From NCBI GenBank assembly GCA_009773375.1, contig WRPH01000013.1, positions 1 through 64,000 on the forward strand: a stretch of 64,000 bases of DNA, read 5' to 3'. How positions within the stretch are numbered: position 1 is the stretch's first letter; the number at the start of each line of letters is the position of its first letter. The translations under genes and the position numbers were made by a program. Positions 53,311-62,391 of this stretch are shown here, piece after piece. The stretch comes from Paracoccaceae bacterium. GTDB taxonomy: Bacteria; Pseudomonadota; Alphaproteobacteria; Rhodobacterales; Rhodobacteraceae. Under the pieces are notes generated by a model. It was not told the origin of the DNA, ran no database searches, and saw nothing but the letters and a program-made list of their open reading frames with translations.

Positions 53311-54588
53311 TTACTGCGCCGCAATCTCGCGCGGGGCGGTCAGGATGCGTTCGGTGACGGAAGACAGCGCCAGCACGGCAGCGCCGTTGGCCCACATCAG
53401 ATCCCCCCAGGCGTGAATCTCGATCGGCGGGCGCGGCCGACCGGTGTTGATCACCAGATTATCCATCTCGGCCAGCGTTTCGGCGGCGTAGAGGTAGTCG
53501 AATTTCAACCTCTCCCCCGACAGGATGATCAGCGCCGGATCGAACAGATTGACGACATTTGCCAACCCAACCGCCAGATAGCGCCCTGCCCGCCGGAAGA
53601 TGCTGCGCGCGGTGACATCACCGGATTTTGCGTGTTCATACAGGCTTTCCAGCAGCACCGAGGTCGGCTGGCCATCGCGGTGGCCCCAGTTCAGCGCGGT
53701 GGTGGCCTCGCGCGCAAGGGCGTAATCGGCGACGTACGCCTCCAGACAACCGCGCTGACCGCAGCGGCACAAGGCACCGTCGAGCTGCACCTTGGTATGG
53801 CCCAGCTCCATCCCCAAGCGTTGCGCGCCGCGATAAATGCGGTGGTTCATCACAAAGCCCATGCCGACGCCGTGTTCAAAGGTGACAACGGCGAAATCAC
53901 CGAGACTGCGCCCGGCACCGAACCACAGCTCGGCGAGGGCGACAAGGTTGGCGTCGTTGTCGATGGTGACAGGCAGGTTCAGCCGGGCAGTGGCCGCCTC
54001 GGCCAAGGCCACGGCGCGATCGTTCAGGGTGGAGGACCACAGCACGACGCCCTCGGCGTGATCGACAAACCCCGGCAGACCGATACCGACGGCCGAAAGT
54101 GCGGTGCGCGCGATGCCCGCCTTCTGGCAGACCCGGTGCAGCAACGTATCAATCGCATCCAGCATTTCCGGCAGCGGCATCGGGCCGGGGCGGCGCGGGA
54201 TGACCTCATCAGCCAGCAGATTACCGGCGAAATCGACGATGACGGCAGACTGTTCGCGGTCTGACATCTTCATGCCCGCGACAAGGTGGGCCTGCGCCCG
54301 CACGCCCAACGCCACCGCAGGGCGACCACGACCGATATCGGTTTCGCGCGGGGCGGCGACCTCTTTGATCAGCCCGGCCTCGATCAGTTCCGAGGTGATG
54401 GTGGTGACGGTGGCGGGCGAGACGCCAAGGTCTTTCGCCAACTGCACCCGCGCCACCAGCCCCGAGGCGCGCACGCGTTCGAACACCTGCTGGCGCAGCG
54501 GGCGCATGGATTCGGACAGCGGTGGAATCAGCGGGCCGCACCCCATGATGCCCGGTTCTGCCTCTGCTGCACCGCCAAAGGCTGCCAT
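53311..54588 (-). CDS. ROK-family transcriptional repressor (XylR-like)
   Basis: 425 residues. The N-terminal winged helix contains VARVQLAKDLGVSPATVTTITSELIEAGLI. The ROK sugar-kinase-like domain has GIGLPGFVDHAEGVVL, the GMELGHTKVQL zinc His and the CRCGQRGCLEAY zinc cysteines. Divergent from xylF, so it most likely represses the xylose importer. The ATG at 54588 has GGGGA upstream; a shorter start at 54507 is possible. Confidence 0.88.
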   Translation of the reverse strand: MAAFGGAAEAEPGIMGCGPLIPPLSESMRPLRQQVFERVRASGLVARVQLAKDLGVSPATVTTITSELIEAGLIKEVAAPRETDIGRGRPAVALGVRAQAHLVAGMKMSDREQSAVIVDFAGNLLADEVIPRRPGPMPLPEMLDAIDTLLHRVCQKAGIARTALSAVGIGLPGFVDHAEGVVLWSSTLNDRAVALAEAATARLNLPVTIDNDANLVALAELWFGAGRSLGDFAVVTFEHGVGMGFVMNHRIYRGAQRLGMELGHTKVQLDGALCRCGQRGCLEAYVADYALAREATTALNWGHRDGQPTSVLLESLYEHAKSGDVTARSIFRRAGRYLAVGLANVVNLFDPALIILSGERLKFDYLYAAETLAEMDNLVINTGRPRPPIEIHAWGDLMWANGAAVLALSSVTERILTAPREIAAQ

Positions 54589-54707
54589 TTATTTGATCCC
54601 CGAACAAAAACTGGTCAAAATCATCCCTGCACGACCTATTATTGCTGCAATGCAGCGTAATATTGCGAGATATTCCGGCAGACTTGTTTTCACCTGTTAT
54701 TTTTATT

Positions 54708-54765
54708 TTGACAACTGAAATTATTCGCGGCACTTTTCGCGAAGTTCCAGCGAATCTGCGGAACT
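54708..54765 (+). promoter_or_regulatory. xylF promoter/operator region
   Basis: A TTGACA hexamer (54708-54713) sits in an AT-rich stretch. Downstream lie two inverted repeats: TTCGCG (54724-54729) / CGCGAA (54738-54743) and AGTTCC (54743-54748) / GGAACT (54760-54765). Either is a plausible ROK-repressor operator. No good -10 was found at the expected spacing. Confidence 0.45.
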
Positions 54766-54801
54766 GGTCATACGCTGACCAAATCCATAGGGAGGATAAA
54801 A

Positions 54802-55827
54802 ATGCGTAAGGTCATTATGCTTGCGGTCATCGCCGCAGCGGGTTTCTCGTCGGCTGCGTTGGCTGAGGGCAAGAAAATTGGCGTGTCCTGGGCGCAATTC
54901 CAGGAAGAGCGTTGGAAGATCGATGAAGCGGCGATGAAAGCGGCGATCGAAGCCAATGGCGACGAGTATATCTCGGCGGACGCGCAGTCGTCGGCTGAAA
55001 AGCAGCTGTCGGACATCGACGCGCTGATCGCGCAGGGTGTGGACGCGCTGATCATCAACGCGTGGGACAAGGACGCCATCGGTCCGGCCATTGAAAAGGC
55101 CGCTGCTGAAGGCATTCCGATGGTCGGCTACGACCGTCTGATCGAAGACGCGCGCACCTTCTATCTGACCTTCGACAACAAGGGCGTTGGCAAGATCATT
55201 GCGCAAGAAGTCACCAAGGTGAAGCCGGATGGCAACTATGCGATCATCCTGGGCGACCCCGGCGATCCGAACGCGGCTTTCCTGCGTGAAGGCATGGAAG
55301 AAGTGATCGGCGAGGCGGTGAAAGCCGGCACCATCAAGATCGTCGGCGAGGCCAGCACCGATGGCTGGAAGCCGGAGAATGCTCAGAAAAACATGGAGCA
55401 GATCCTGACCGCCAACAACAACGCGGTTGACGCGGTTCTGGCGGAAAATGACGGCATGGCGGGCGGCGTTGTGGCAGCTTTGTCGGCTCAGGGTCTGGTG
55501 ATCCCGGTCGGCGGCCAGGACGGCGATCTGGCGGCGATCAACCGCGTGGCGCGTGGCAGCCAGACCGTTTCGGTGTGGAAAGACTCGCGTCAGCTGGGTG
55601 ATGCAGCGGGCAAAATCGCCTCGGCACTGGCCAATGGCGCGGCTCTGGACGCCATCGAGGGCGCGAGCAAGTTCACCGGCGGCGCCAAGGGCGTCGAGAT
55701 GAACGCGATCCTGCTGACCCCCACCGCGATCACCAAGGACACACTGAACCTGGCAATCGAAGGTGGTCACATCACCAAGGAACAGGCTTGCGAGGGCGCC
55801 ATGGAAGGCGTTGCGGCCTGCCAGTAA
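54802..55827 (+). CDS. xylF: D-xylose ABC transporter substrate-binding protein
   Basis: 341 residues with a signal peptide (cleavage after AALA, about residue 21). KIGVSWAQFQEERWKIDEAAM, VGYDRLIEDA, LTANNNAVDAVLAENDGMAGG and VGGQDGDLAAINRVARGSQTVSV follow E. coli XylF closely. RBS GGGAGGA. First gene of xylFHG, divergent from the ROK repressor. Its codon use, rich in G-ending codons, is the same as in the following genes. Confidence 0.9.
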   Translation: MRKVIMLAVIAAAGFSSAALAEGKKIGVSWAQFQEERWKIDEAAMKAAIEANGDEYISADAQSSAEKQLSDIDALIAQGVDALIINAWDKDAIGPAIEKAAAEGIPMVGYDRLIEDARTFYLTFDNKGVGKIIAQEVTKVKPDGNYAIILGDPGDPNAAFLREGMEEVIGEAVKAGTIKIVGEASTDGWKPENAQKNMEQILTANNNAVDAVLAENDGMAGGVVAALSAQGLVIPVGGQDGDLAAINRVARGSQTVSVWKDSRQLGDAAGKIASALANGAALDAIEGASKFTGGAKGVEMNAILLTPTAITKDTLNLAIEGGHITKEQACEGAMEGVAACQ

Positions 55828-55840
55828 GGCTTGACGTTGC

Positions 55841-55864
55841 GGCGGCGGCCTTCGGGCCGTCGCC
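55841..55864 (+). promoter_or_regulatory. stem-loop after xylF
   Basis: GGCGGCGGCC (55841-55850) / GGCCGTCGCC (55855-55864) closing a TTCG tetraloop, 13 bases after the stop codon. A TTCG-capped stem is very stable. CCTTT rather than a T-run follows, so partial termination or mRNA protection is more likely than a full stop. Confidence 0.65.
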
Positions 55865-55987
55865 ACCCCTTTCCCATGACACGGCAATTTGGATGCAGAC
55901 CGCGGATGCGGTCTTTTGCATAAGTCGCGGACATTTGATTGCGCGGTCCGGCCGTCTCATCCCCGCTCTCACATGCTGGACGAGGAC

Positions 55988-57292
55988 ATGACAGATACCC
56001 CAACCCACGCCCCTCAGGGCAACGACGCCAAACTTGGGCCCGTCGCGCGGTTTATCCGCGACACCGAACTTGATACCCGCATGCTTGGCATGGTCGGCGC
56101 GCTGCTGCTGATCTGGTTCAGCTTTCACCTTTACGGCGCACTGATCAACGGCGAGGGCGTGTTCCTGACGCCGCGCAACCTGTGGAACCTGTCGGTGCAA
56201 ACATCGATGACGGGGATCATGGCCACCGGCATGGTGCTGGTCATCATCACCCGCAACATCGACCTGTCGGTCGGGTCGATCGTTGGCGTCACCGGCATGG
56301 TGATGGGCTTGATGCAGGTAGAGATTTTGCCGCAATATCTTGGGCTTGGCAATCCGGCGACCTGGATGATCACCGTGGTCGCGGGCTTGATCGCCGGCAC
56401 CGCAATCGGGGCGTTCCATGGCTGGCTGATCGCCTATCGCGGCATCCCGTCGTTCATCGTCACGCTTGGCGGCCTGATGGTGTGGCGCGGTGTGGCGTTC
56501 CTGTCGGCAGGCGGGCGCACCATTTCACCGGTGGATGAAACCTTCGCGCTGCTGGGAGGCGGTCCGAAAGGCTCCATCGGGGCGATGGGCAGCTGGCTGG
56601 TCGGGCTGCTGGGCTGTGCTGCGATCCTGTGGATCCTGCGGTCGGGTCGTGCCGCGCGCAAGAAGCATGGTTTTGCGCTGCGCCCGATGTGGGCGGAATA
56701 TGCGCTGGCCGCGATTGGCTGCGGTGCCTTGCTGGGCGCGGTGCTGGTGGTGAACGCCTACCCGTGGCCGAAGGGCATCCTGAAGCAGATGAACCTGCCG
56801 GAAGATACCTTTGTATCGCACGGCTTTGCGTTTCCGGTGCTGATTTTGGCGGTGGTCGGCATTCTGATGACCATCCTGATGACCCGCACCCGCTTTGGCC
56901 GCTATGTGTTCGCGATTGGCGGCAACCCCGAGGCGGCCGCCCTTTCCGGCATCAACACCCGCTGGGTGACGCTGAAAATCTTCGCGCTGATGGGGATGCT
57001 GGCGGCGCTGGCGGCGGTTGTGGCGTCGGCGCGCCTGAACTCGGCCACCAACGCCTTGGGTGATCTGGACGAACTTTATGTCATCGCGTCAGCCGTGGTC
57101 GGCGGCACGTCTTTGGCGGGCGGTGTTGGCACGATTTATGGCGCGATCATCGGCGCGCTGGTGATGCAAAGCTTGCAGACCGGCATGGTGCTGATCGGCT
57201 TTGGCGACGGGTCTTACCGCAAGATCGTGGTCGGCGTGGCGCTGGTTCTGGCCGTGTATCTGGACAATCTCTATCGCAAGAAAACCAAGTGA
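55988..57292 (+). CDS. xylH: xylose-type ABC transporter permease
   Basis: 434 residues, longer than RbsC-type permeases because of additional helices, as in Xyl[22 protein letters not shown] is the permease signature, GIPSFIVTLGGLMVWRG follows, and AIGGNPEAAALSGINTRWV is the ATPase-contact loop. The start is taken at 55988 (MTDTPTHAP); an in-frame ATG at 55973 is possible. The 161-bp gap after xylF holds the stem-loop but no other gene. Confidence 0.88.
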   Translation: MTDTPTHAPQGNDAKLGPVARFIRDTELDTRMLGMVGALLLIWFSFHLYGALINGEGVFLTPRNLWNLSVQTSMTGIMATGMVLVIITRNIDLSVGSIVGVTGMVMGLMQVEILPQYLGLGNPATWMITVVAGLIAGTAIGAFHGWLIAYRGIPSFIVTLGGLMVWRGVAFLSAGGRTISPVDETFALLGGGPKGSIGAMGSWLVGLLGCAAILWILRSGRAARKKHGFALRPMWAEYALAAIGCGALLGAVLVVNAYPWPKGILKQMNLPEDTFVSHGFAFPVLILAVVGILMTILMTRTRFGRYVFAIGGNPEAAALSGINTRWVTLKIFALMGMLAALAAVVASARLNSATNALGDLDELYVIASAVVGGTSLAGGVGTIYGAIIGALVMQSLQTGMVLIGFGDGSYRKIVVGVALVLAVYLDNLYRKKTK

Positions 57293-57304
57293 GGGGTGCA
57301 AGCA

Positions 57305-58063
57305 ATGACTAATACTGGAACTCCTCTGGTCGAGCTGAAGGATATCTCGATTGCGTTCGGCGGCATCAAGGCGGTGGATCATGTCTCGATCGATCTGTAT
57401 CCCGGCGAGGTCGTCGGCCTGCTGGGCCACAACGGCGCGGGCAAATCGACGCTGATCAAATGCCTGTCGGGGGCTTACCGCGCCGATGCGGGCGAAATCC
57501 ATATCAACGGCGAGCGGGCCGAGATTGCCAACCCGCGTGACGCCCGCCACTACAACATCGAGACGATCTACCAGACGCTGGCCTTGGCCGACAACCTGAA
57601 CGCGGCCTCGAACCTGTTTCTGGGGCGTGAAATCGTCGGCGCGGGCGGCTTTCTGGACGACAGCGCGATGGAGGCGGAAACCCGCAAGATCATGGCGCGG
57701 CTGAACCCGAACTTTCGCAAGTTCAACGTGCCGGTTTCGGCGCTGTCGGGCGGGCAACGCCAGTCGGTCGCCATCGCGCGGGCGGTGTATTTCAACGCCA
57801 AGATCCTGATCATGGATGAACCGACCGCCGCCTTGGGCCCGCATGAAACCCAGATGGTGGCCGAGCTTATTCAGGAATTGAAAAAGCAGGGCATCGGGAT
57901 TTTCCTGATCGAGCATGATATTCATGCGGTGATGGATCTGTGCGACCGCGCCGTGGTGATGAAAAACGGTCAGCGCGTCGGCACGGTGAACGTGAACGAG
58001 GTGACAGACGAGGACATCCTCGGCATGATCATCATGGGCAAGAAACCACCGCAAGCCGTGTAA
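57305..58063 (+). CDS. xylG: sugar ABC transporter ATP-binding protein (single domain)
   Basis: 252 residues with one ATPase domain: Walker [10 protein letters not shown], signature [14 protein letters not shown], Walker [13 protein letters not shown], switch His [10 protein letters not shown]. coli XylG has two fused domains, so this is the short FrcA-like form that works as a homodimer. The ATG at 57305 (GAGGGG upstream) is preferred to one at 57296. Confidence 0.85.
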   Translation: MTNTGTPLVELKDISIAFGGIKAVDHVSIDLYPGEVVGLLGHNGAGKSTLIKCLSGAYRADAGEIHINGERAEIANPRDARHYNIETIYQTLALADNLNAASNLFLGREIVGAGGFLDDSAMEAETRKIMARLNPNFRKFNVPVSALSGGQRQSVAIARAVYFNAKILIMDEPTAALGPHETQMVAELIQELKKQGIGIFLIEHDIHAVMDLCDRAVVMKNGQRVGTVNVNEVTDEDILGMIIMGKKPPQAV

Positions 58064-58067
58064 GACT

Positions 58068-58100
58068 AGGCGCGGGGGCAACCTCGCGCCCTTTTGCTTT
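58068..58100 (+). terminator. terminator after xylG
   Basis: Nine-pair stem GGCGCGGGG (58068-58076) / CCTCGCGCC (58081-58089) capped by a GCAA tetraloop, then CTTTTGCTTTT. It separates xylFHG from the haloperoxidase gene, which starts only 10 bases later. Confidence 0.75.
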
Positions 58101-58109
58101 TGGGAGAAG

Positions 58110-59408
58110 ATGATGCAGCGCCGCCAGTTTCTTGCCCTGACCGGGGCGTCTGTTTTCGCCAGCGCCCTGCCCGCCTGGGCTGCGACCGACCCGCGCGCGG
58201 TGCTGTTCAACTGGCACAAGCTGGTGCTGGAACTGGTGCGCCACACCGCCACCTATTCGCCGCCAGTCGCCGCGCGGTCGTTCGGCTATCTCGGCGTGGC
58301 GGGCTATGAGGCGGTGGCTTCGGGTGCGGGCTTGCGGTCTTTGGCGGGGCAAGTGAACGGGCTGCAGCCGCTGCCCGCCCGCGACGCCGGGGCGTATGAT
58401 GAAGGCGTCGTGCTGCATGCGGTGCTGTCCGAAGCGGTGCAGGTGTTTTTCGGCAATACCGGCCCGACCGGCCAGCGCGCGATGGCGGCGATGCGCGACA
58501 AGCTGGGCGCGCGGATGCGGGACGGCGTGGCAGCGGATGTGGTGGCGCGGTCCGAAGCCTACGGGCTGGCGGTGGCGCAACATATCGAGGCATGGAGCCA
58601 GTCCGATGGCGGTGCTTTGGTGAAAAACATGGGCTTTCCACGCGACTGGACCTTGGGCAAAGGCCCAGAGCATTGGCAACCAACCAGCCTGATCGTGCAG
58701 CAACAAGCGCCGCTGTTGCCGGGTTGGGGCAACAATCGCGGCTTTGCGATGCCGGTGGGGATGATCCCCGGCGCGGGCGAGCCGCCCGCCTATTCCGAGG
58801 ACCCGGACTCTGATTTCTACAAACAGGCGCTGGAGGTCTATGAGACTTCGAAAACCCTGACCGACGAGCAGAAAGTGATCGCGCGGTTCTGGTCGGATGA
58901 TCCGATGCTGTCACCCACCCCGCCCGGTCATTGGGTCTCGGTCACACTGGAGATTTTGCAGCGCGACGGCAGCGATCTGGCGCACAGCGCCGACGCGCTG
59001 GCGCGGATTGGCATGGGCGTGGCGGATGCCTTCATCGCCTGCTGGCATGACAAATTCGTCTACGACCGCGTCCGCCCCTACACCTATATCCGCCGGGTGA
59101 TTGATCCCAAATGGGAGACTCTGCTGATCACGCCGCCGTTCCCGGAATACCCCTCGGGCCATTCCACCCAATCGGGGGCGGCGGCGCAGGTGTTGACGGC
59201 GATGTTTGGTGACACCTTCAGCTTTGACGATGCCACCCATGTCGATGACGGCATTCCGGCACGGCATTTCGGCAGTTTCTGGGCGGCGGCGGAAGAGGCG
59301 GCGGTGTCGCGGCTATATGGCGGCATCCATTTCCGCGCCGCGAATGACAACGGGCTGAAACAGGGGGCGGCGGTGGGCGACTATATCAACGCCTTGAAAA
59401 CACTGTGA
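58110..59408 (+). CDS. vanadium-dependent haloperoxidase / PAP2-family protein, exported
   Basis: 432 residues. The N-terminus RRQFLALTGASVFASALPAWA is a Tat/Sec-like signal. The vanadate/phosphate-binding signature is present in order: KFVYDRVRP (K..RP), YPSGHSTQSG (PSGH) and SRLYGGIH (SRxxxxxH). Members are haloperoxidases or acid phosphatases; the two cannot be told apart here. RBS GGGAGAAG. Overlaps the next gene by GTGA. Confidence 0.85.
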   Translation: MMQRRQFLALTGASVFASALPAWAATDPRAVLFNWHKLVLELVRHTATYSPPVAARSFGYLGVAGYEAVASGAGLRSLAGQVNGLQPLPARDAGAYDEGVVLHAVLSEAVQVFFGNTGPTGQRAMAAMRDKLGARMRDGVAADVVARSEAYGLAVAQHIEAWSQSDGGALVKNMGFPRDWTLGKGPEHWQPTSLIVQQQAPLLPGWGNNRGFAMPVGMIPGAGEPPAYSEDPDSDFYKQALEVYETSKTLTDEQKVIARFWSDDPMLSPTPPGHWVSVTLEILQRDGSDLAHSADALARIGMGVADAFIACWHDKFVYDRVRPYTYIRRVIDPKWETLLITPPFPEYPSGHSTQSGAAAQVLTAMFGDTFSFDDATHVDDGIPARHFGSFWAAAEEAAVSRLYGGIHFRAANDNGLKQGAAVGDYINALKTL

Positions 59409-60970
59409 AAGCCGCGTTTCTGGGTCTTTGCCTGACCGCCCTGCCTGTGGGGGCAGAAGTGCTGGTGCCGCAGTTTGCCGAGGAAACTGCGACGGCGGGG
59501 GTCAACCAGATCTATGCAGGCGAATGGGAATACATGGTGGGCGGTGGCGCTGCGACGCTGGATTGCAACGCCGACGCACGCGCCGATCTGATCTTGGCGG
59601 GCGGGACCAATCCGGCAAAACTGTTCGTGAACCAAAGCCCGAAGGGCGGCGCGTTGGCTTTTGCCGAAGCCGCAAGCGGGCTGGAACAGCCCGGCGTGCT
59701 GGGCGTCTATGCGCTGGATATCGACAGCGACGGGGTCAGCGATGTGGTGCTGCTGCGGCAGGGCGAAAATCTGGCGATGCGCGGCTTGGGCAACTGCAAA
59801 TTTGAGCGCGCCAACGAGGTCTGGGGCTTTGACGGCGGTGACGCGTGGTCTTCGGCCTTCAGTGCCACTTGGGAACAGGGTCAAAGCTGGCCAACGCTGG
59901 CGGTGGGCGACTATATCGACCGCAAGGAAGACATGTTTCCGTGGGGGTCTTGCACCGACAACTGGCTGCACCGCCCGGATGGGTTGAAATTCGGTGCCCC
60001 GCTGCCGCTGACCCCCAGCTTTTGCGCGCTGTCGATGCTGTTCACCGACTGGAACCGATCTGGCACGCCCAGCCTGCGGGTGTCGAACGACCGCGAGTAT
60101 TACAAGGGCGGGCAGGAGCAGCTGTGGCATCTGGAGCCGGGGCAACCGCCACGGCTTTTCACCGAAGCGGAAGGCTGGAAACGCCTGCGCATCTGGGGCA
60201 TGGGGATTGCCAGTCAGGATCTGAATTTCGACGGCTTCCCCGAGTATTTTCTAACCTCGATGGCGGATAACAAGCTGCAAACATTGGCGGAAATCCCGGC
60301 AGATGGCGGGCCGAAGCCAGTGTTTTCGGACGTGGCCTTTGCCAGACATGCAATTGCGCAGCGGCCCTATATCGGGGACGATCTGAATCCTTCCACCGGC
60401 TGGCACGCGCAGTTTGAGGATGTGAACAACGATGGTCTGACGGATCTGTTCATCGCCAAGGGCAATGTCGATGCCATGCCGGATTTCGCGCTGAAAGACC
60501 CGAACAACCTGCTGTTGCAGCGCGAGGATGGCAGCTTTGAAGAGGCCGGCGACCGCGCCGGGGTGGCGGCGATGGGCCTGTCGCGCGGTGCGGCCTTGGC
60601 AGATTTCAACGCCGACGGGCTGATCGATCTGGTGGTGGTGAACCGCCGCGAACCGGCGCAACTCTGGCGCAACACCACGCAGGCGGCGGGGCATTGGCTG
60701 TCGGTGCAACTGACGCAAGACGGGGTGAACCGCGACGCAATCGGTGCCTGGGTCGAGGTGGACATGGGCAGCCATATCCAGCGGCGCGAGATCACCTTGG
60801 GCGGCGGCCATGCCGGTGGTATTCTGGGCGCGCGGCATTTCGGCTTGGGCGGGCTGGCATCGGTGCCGGTGCGGGTGATCTGGCCGGACGGCACGGCGGG
60901 GGCATGGCAGGACATGGCCGCCGACAGTACTTATGTGATCAGCCCGTCGGCGGTGCGGGCGGTGCCTTAG
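59405..60970 (+). CDS. exported FG-GAP/VCBS repeat protein with ASPIC/UnbV domain
   Basis: 521 residues, GTG start overlapping the previous stop. A signal peptide (about residues 1-17) precedes FG-GAP-like calcium-binding repeats (DCNADARADLIL, DIDSDGVSDVVLL, DVNNDGLTDLFIA, DFNADGLIDLVVV), and the C-terminus has the UnbV pattern (LSVQLTQDGVNRDAIGAWVEV, GILGARHFGLG, VRVIWPDG). A beta-propeller likely acting outside the cytoplasm with the haloperoxidase-type enzyme. Function unknown. Confidence 0.82.
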   Translation: MKAAFLGLCLTALPVGAEVLVPQFAEETATAGVNQIYAGEWEYMVGGGAATLDCNADARADLILAGGTNPAKLFVNQSPKGGALAFAEAASGLEQPGVLGVYALDIDSDGVSDVVLLRQGENLAMRGLGNCKFERANEVWGFDGGDAWSSAFSATWEQGQSWPTLAVGDYIDRKEDMFPWGSCTDNWLHRPDGLKFGAPLPLTPSFCALSMLFTDWNRSGTPSLRVSNDREYYKGGQEQLWHLEPGQPPRLFTEAEGWKRLRIWGMGIASQDLNFDGFPEYFLTSMADNKLQTLAEIPADGGPKPVFSDVAFARHAIAQRPYIGDDLNPSTGWHAQFEDVNNDGLTDLFIAKGNVDAMPDFALKDPNNLLLQREDGSFEEAGDRAGVAAMGLSRGAALADFNADGLIDLVVVNRREPAQLWRNTTQAAGHWLSVQLTQDGVNRDAIGAWVEVDMGSHIQRREITLGGGHAGGILGARHFGLGGLASVPVRVIWPDGTAGAWQDMAADSTYVISPSAVRAVP

Positions 60971-61004
60971 GGCGTGATTGTATTGTCAGATGTAAAGTTA
61001 GGGC

Positions 61005-61170
61005 CTTGCCCGATTTGTCACACGACAAATCGGGCCGCGCCTGCCAAGTCAGGCGCGCCCCGATTTTCCAGCATTCGTTTGCGGCATGAACGCCCTCGCT
61101 CAATGGCCTTTGGCCTTATGAACAACGAACCGAAAAACTCTGCCCCGCAGAGTTTTCTTTCGGTCCGAAG
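61005..61170 (+). repeat. composite palindromic repeat, copy B
   Basis: Fills the gap between converging genes. Hairpin 1 is GCCCGATTTGTC (61008-61019) / GACAAATCGGGC (61024-61035). Then come CGCGCCTGCC, GCGCCCCGATT and TTTGCGG, shared with copy A, then GCTCAATGGCC/GGCC, and hairpin 3 AAAACTCTGC/GCAGAGTTTT (61134-61156) followed by CTTTCGG. Hairpin 3 keeps its CCC loop but has different arms from copy A (CGCTCC/GGAGCG). It can serve as a bidirectional terminator. Confidence 0.75.
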
Positions 61171-61178
61171 CGTTGGTC

Positions 61179-62387
61179 TTAAGGCGCGGTCAGCGCCTGC
61201 ACCTGCGCGCCGTCTGACAGGCTGGCGCTGGGATAGGCGATGATCGTGTCACCTTCGGCCAGACCGTTCAGGATTTCAACGGTTTGATCCTGCGCCTGCC
61301 CGATCTGCACCGGGGTCAGAACCGCTTTGTCCTGCAGCACCCGGTAGACCGCCCAGCCGTCCTGATGCCGGATCAGCGCGCTTTGCGGGGCTTGCAGCAC
61401 GGCATCGGCAGACCAGACCGCGATGCGGACAAAGACGCGGTATTGGTCGCCCAGACCCTGCCGCGCCTCGGGCGGGCTGTCGATATCCAGATGCACGCGG
61501 ACGCGCTGTTCTTCGATGCCCAGCGCCGAGGTGCGGGCAAATCCGGCCGGATCGACGCGGGTGACATGGGCTTGCAGCGGCTCTGGCCTGCCCCAGCGTT
61601 CCACCGTCGCCCGCGCGCCGGGCTGCACCCGCACCGCGTCGGATGACAGAAGGTCGGTTTCAATCTTCAGTTGCGCAAGGTCGCCCACGGTCAGCAAGGG
61701 TTCGCCCGCCTGCACCAGACGCGCATCTATATCATTGATTTCAATCACAACCCCATCCAAGGGCGCAGCCAGTTCGACGCAGCATTTGCTTTGATCGACC
61801 GAGACGGCGGCATCGGGCGTGCGCAGTTGCGCCTGCATCCGGGCCAGCGTGGCGCGGTGCAGGTCTATCTCAAACCGGGCAGAGTCCAGCGCCGACGCCG
61901 CTTCCGACATCCGCCGTTCGCTGTCTTCCAGCGCGCGTTGCGGGATGGTGCCGCGTTCAGCCAGCGCGCGGTTGCGGCTGGCTTGCGATTGCGCATAGGC
62001 CAGATCGGATTCTGCGCGGGCCAGATTGACCTCGGCCAGCCGGACGGCGGCTTCGGCCTCGACCACTGCCGCCTCGGCCTGAGCGCGGGCGCGGGCATCA
62101 AGGAAAGCAGGTTCAGCGGGGCGGATCACCGCCACGGTGGTTTCACCACGCTTGACGGCATCACCGACCTGCACCGGCGAGCGGGCGACGGTGCCGGTCA
62201 GCGGGGCTGTCACCGTCCACGGGTCGCGGATGCGGGTGACGCCTTCGGCGCTGACGCTGACCTGCATCGCGCCGCGGCGGATGGTGGTGATTTCCACCAG
62301 CAGCGGTTGCGGCAGAAAGGCCCAGACCAGCGCGGCGATAGCAGCCAGCAGGATGGCGATCAGGGCGGCGAGTTTGGCAAAACGCAT
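61179..62387 (-). CDS. HlyD/RND-type periplasmic adaptor subunit
   Basis: 402 residues. The N-terminal membrane anchor (LAALIAILLAAIAALVWAFL) is followed by a lipoyl-like half (VTAPLTGTVARSPVQVGDAVKRGETTVAVI), a coiled coil with many Ala/Glu/Arg (residues about 105-180), the second half (VELAAPLDGVVIEINDIDARLV) and a beta-barrel. Works with the permease encoded upstream on the same strand (4-base gap) in export or envelope transport. The exporter ATPase is not in the window. Confidence 0.87.
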   Translation of the reverse strand: MRFAKLAALIAILLAAIAALVWAFLPQPLLVEITTIRRGAMQVSVSAEGVTRIRDPWTVTAPLTGTVARSPVQVGDAVKRGETTVAVIRPAEPAFLDARARAQAEAAVVEAEAAVRLAEVNLARAESDLAYAQSQASRNRALAERGTIPQRALEDSERRMSEAASALDSARFEIDLHRATLARMQAQLRTPDAAVSVDQSKCCVELAAPLDGVVIEINDIDARLVQAGEPLLTVGDLAQLKIETDLLSSDAVRVQPGARATVERWGRPEPLQAHVTRVDPAGFARTSALGIEEQRVRVHLDIDSPPEARQGLGDQYRVFVRIAVWSADAVLQAPQSALIRHQDGWAVYRVLQDKAVLTPVQIGQAQDQTVEILNGLAEGDTIIAYPSASLSDGAQVQALTAP

Positions 62388-62391
62388 CGGA

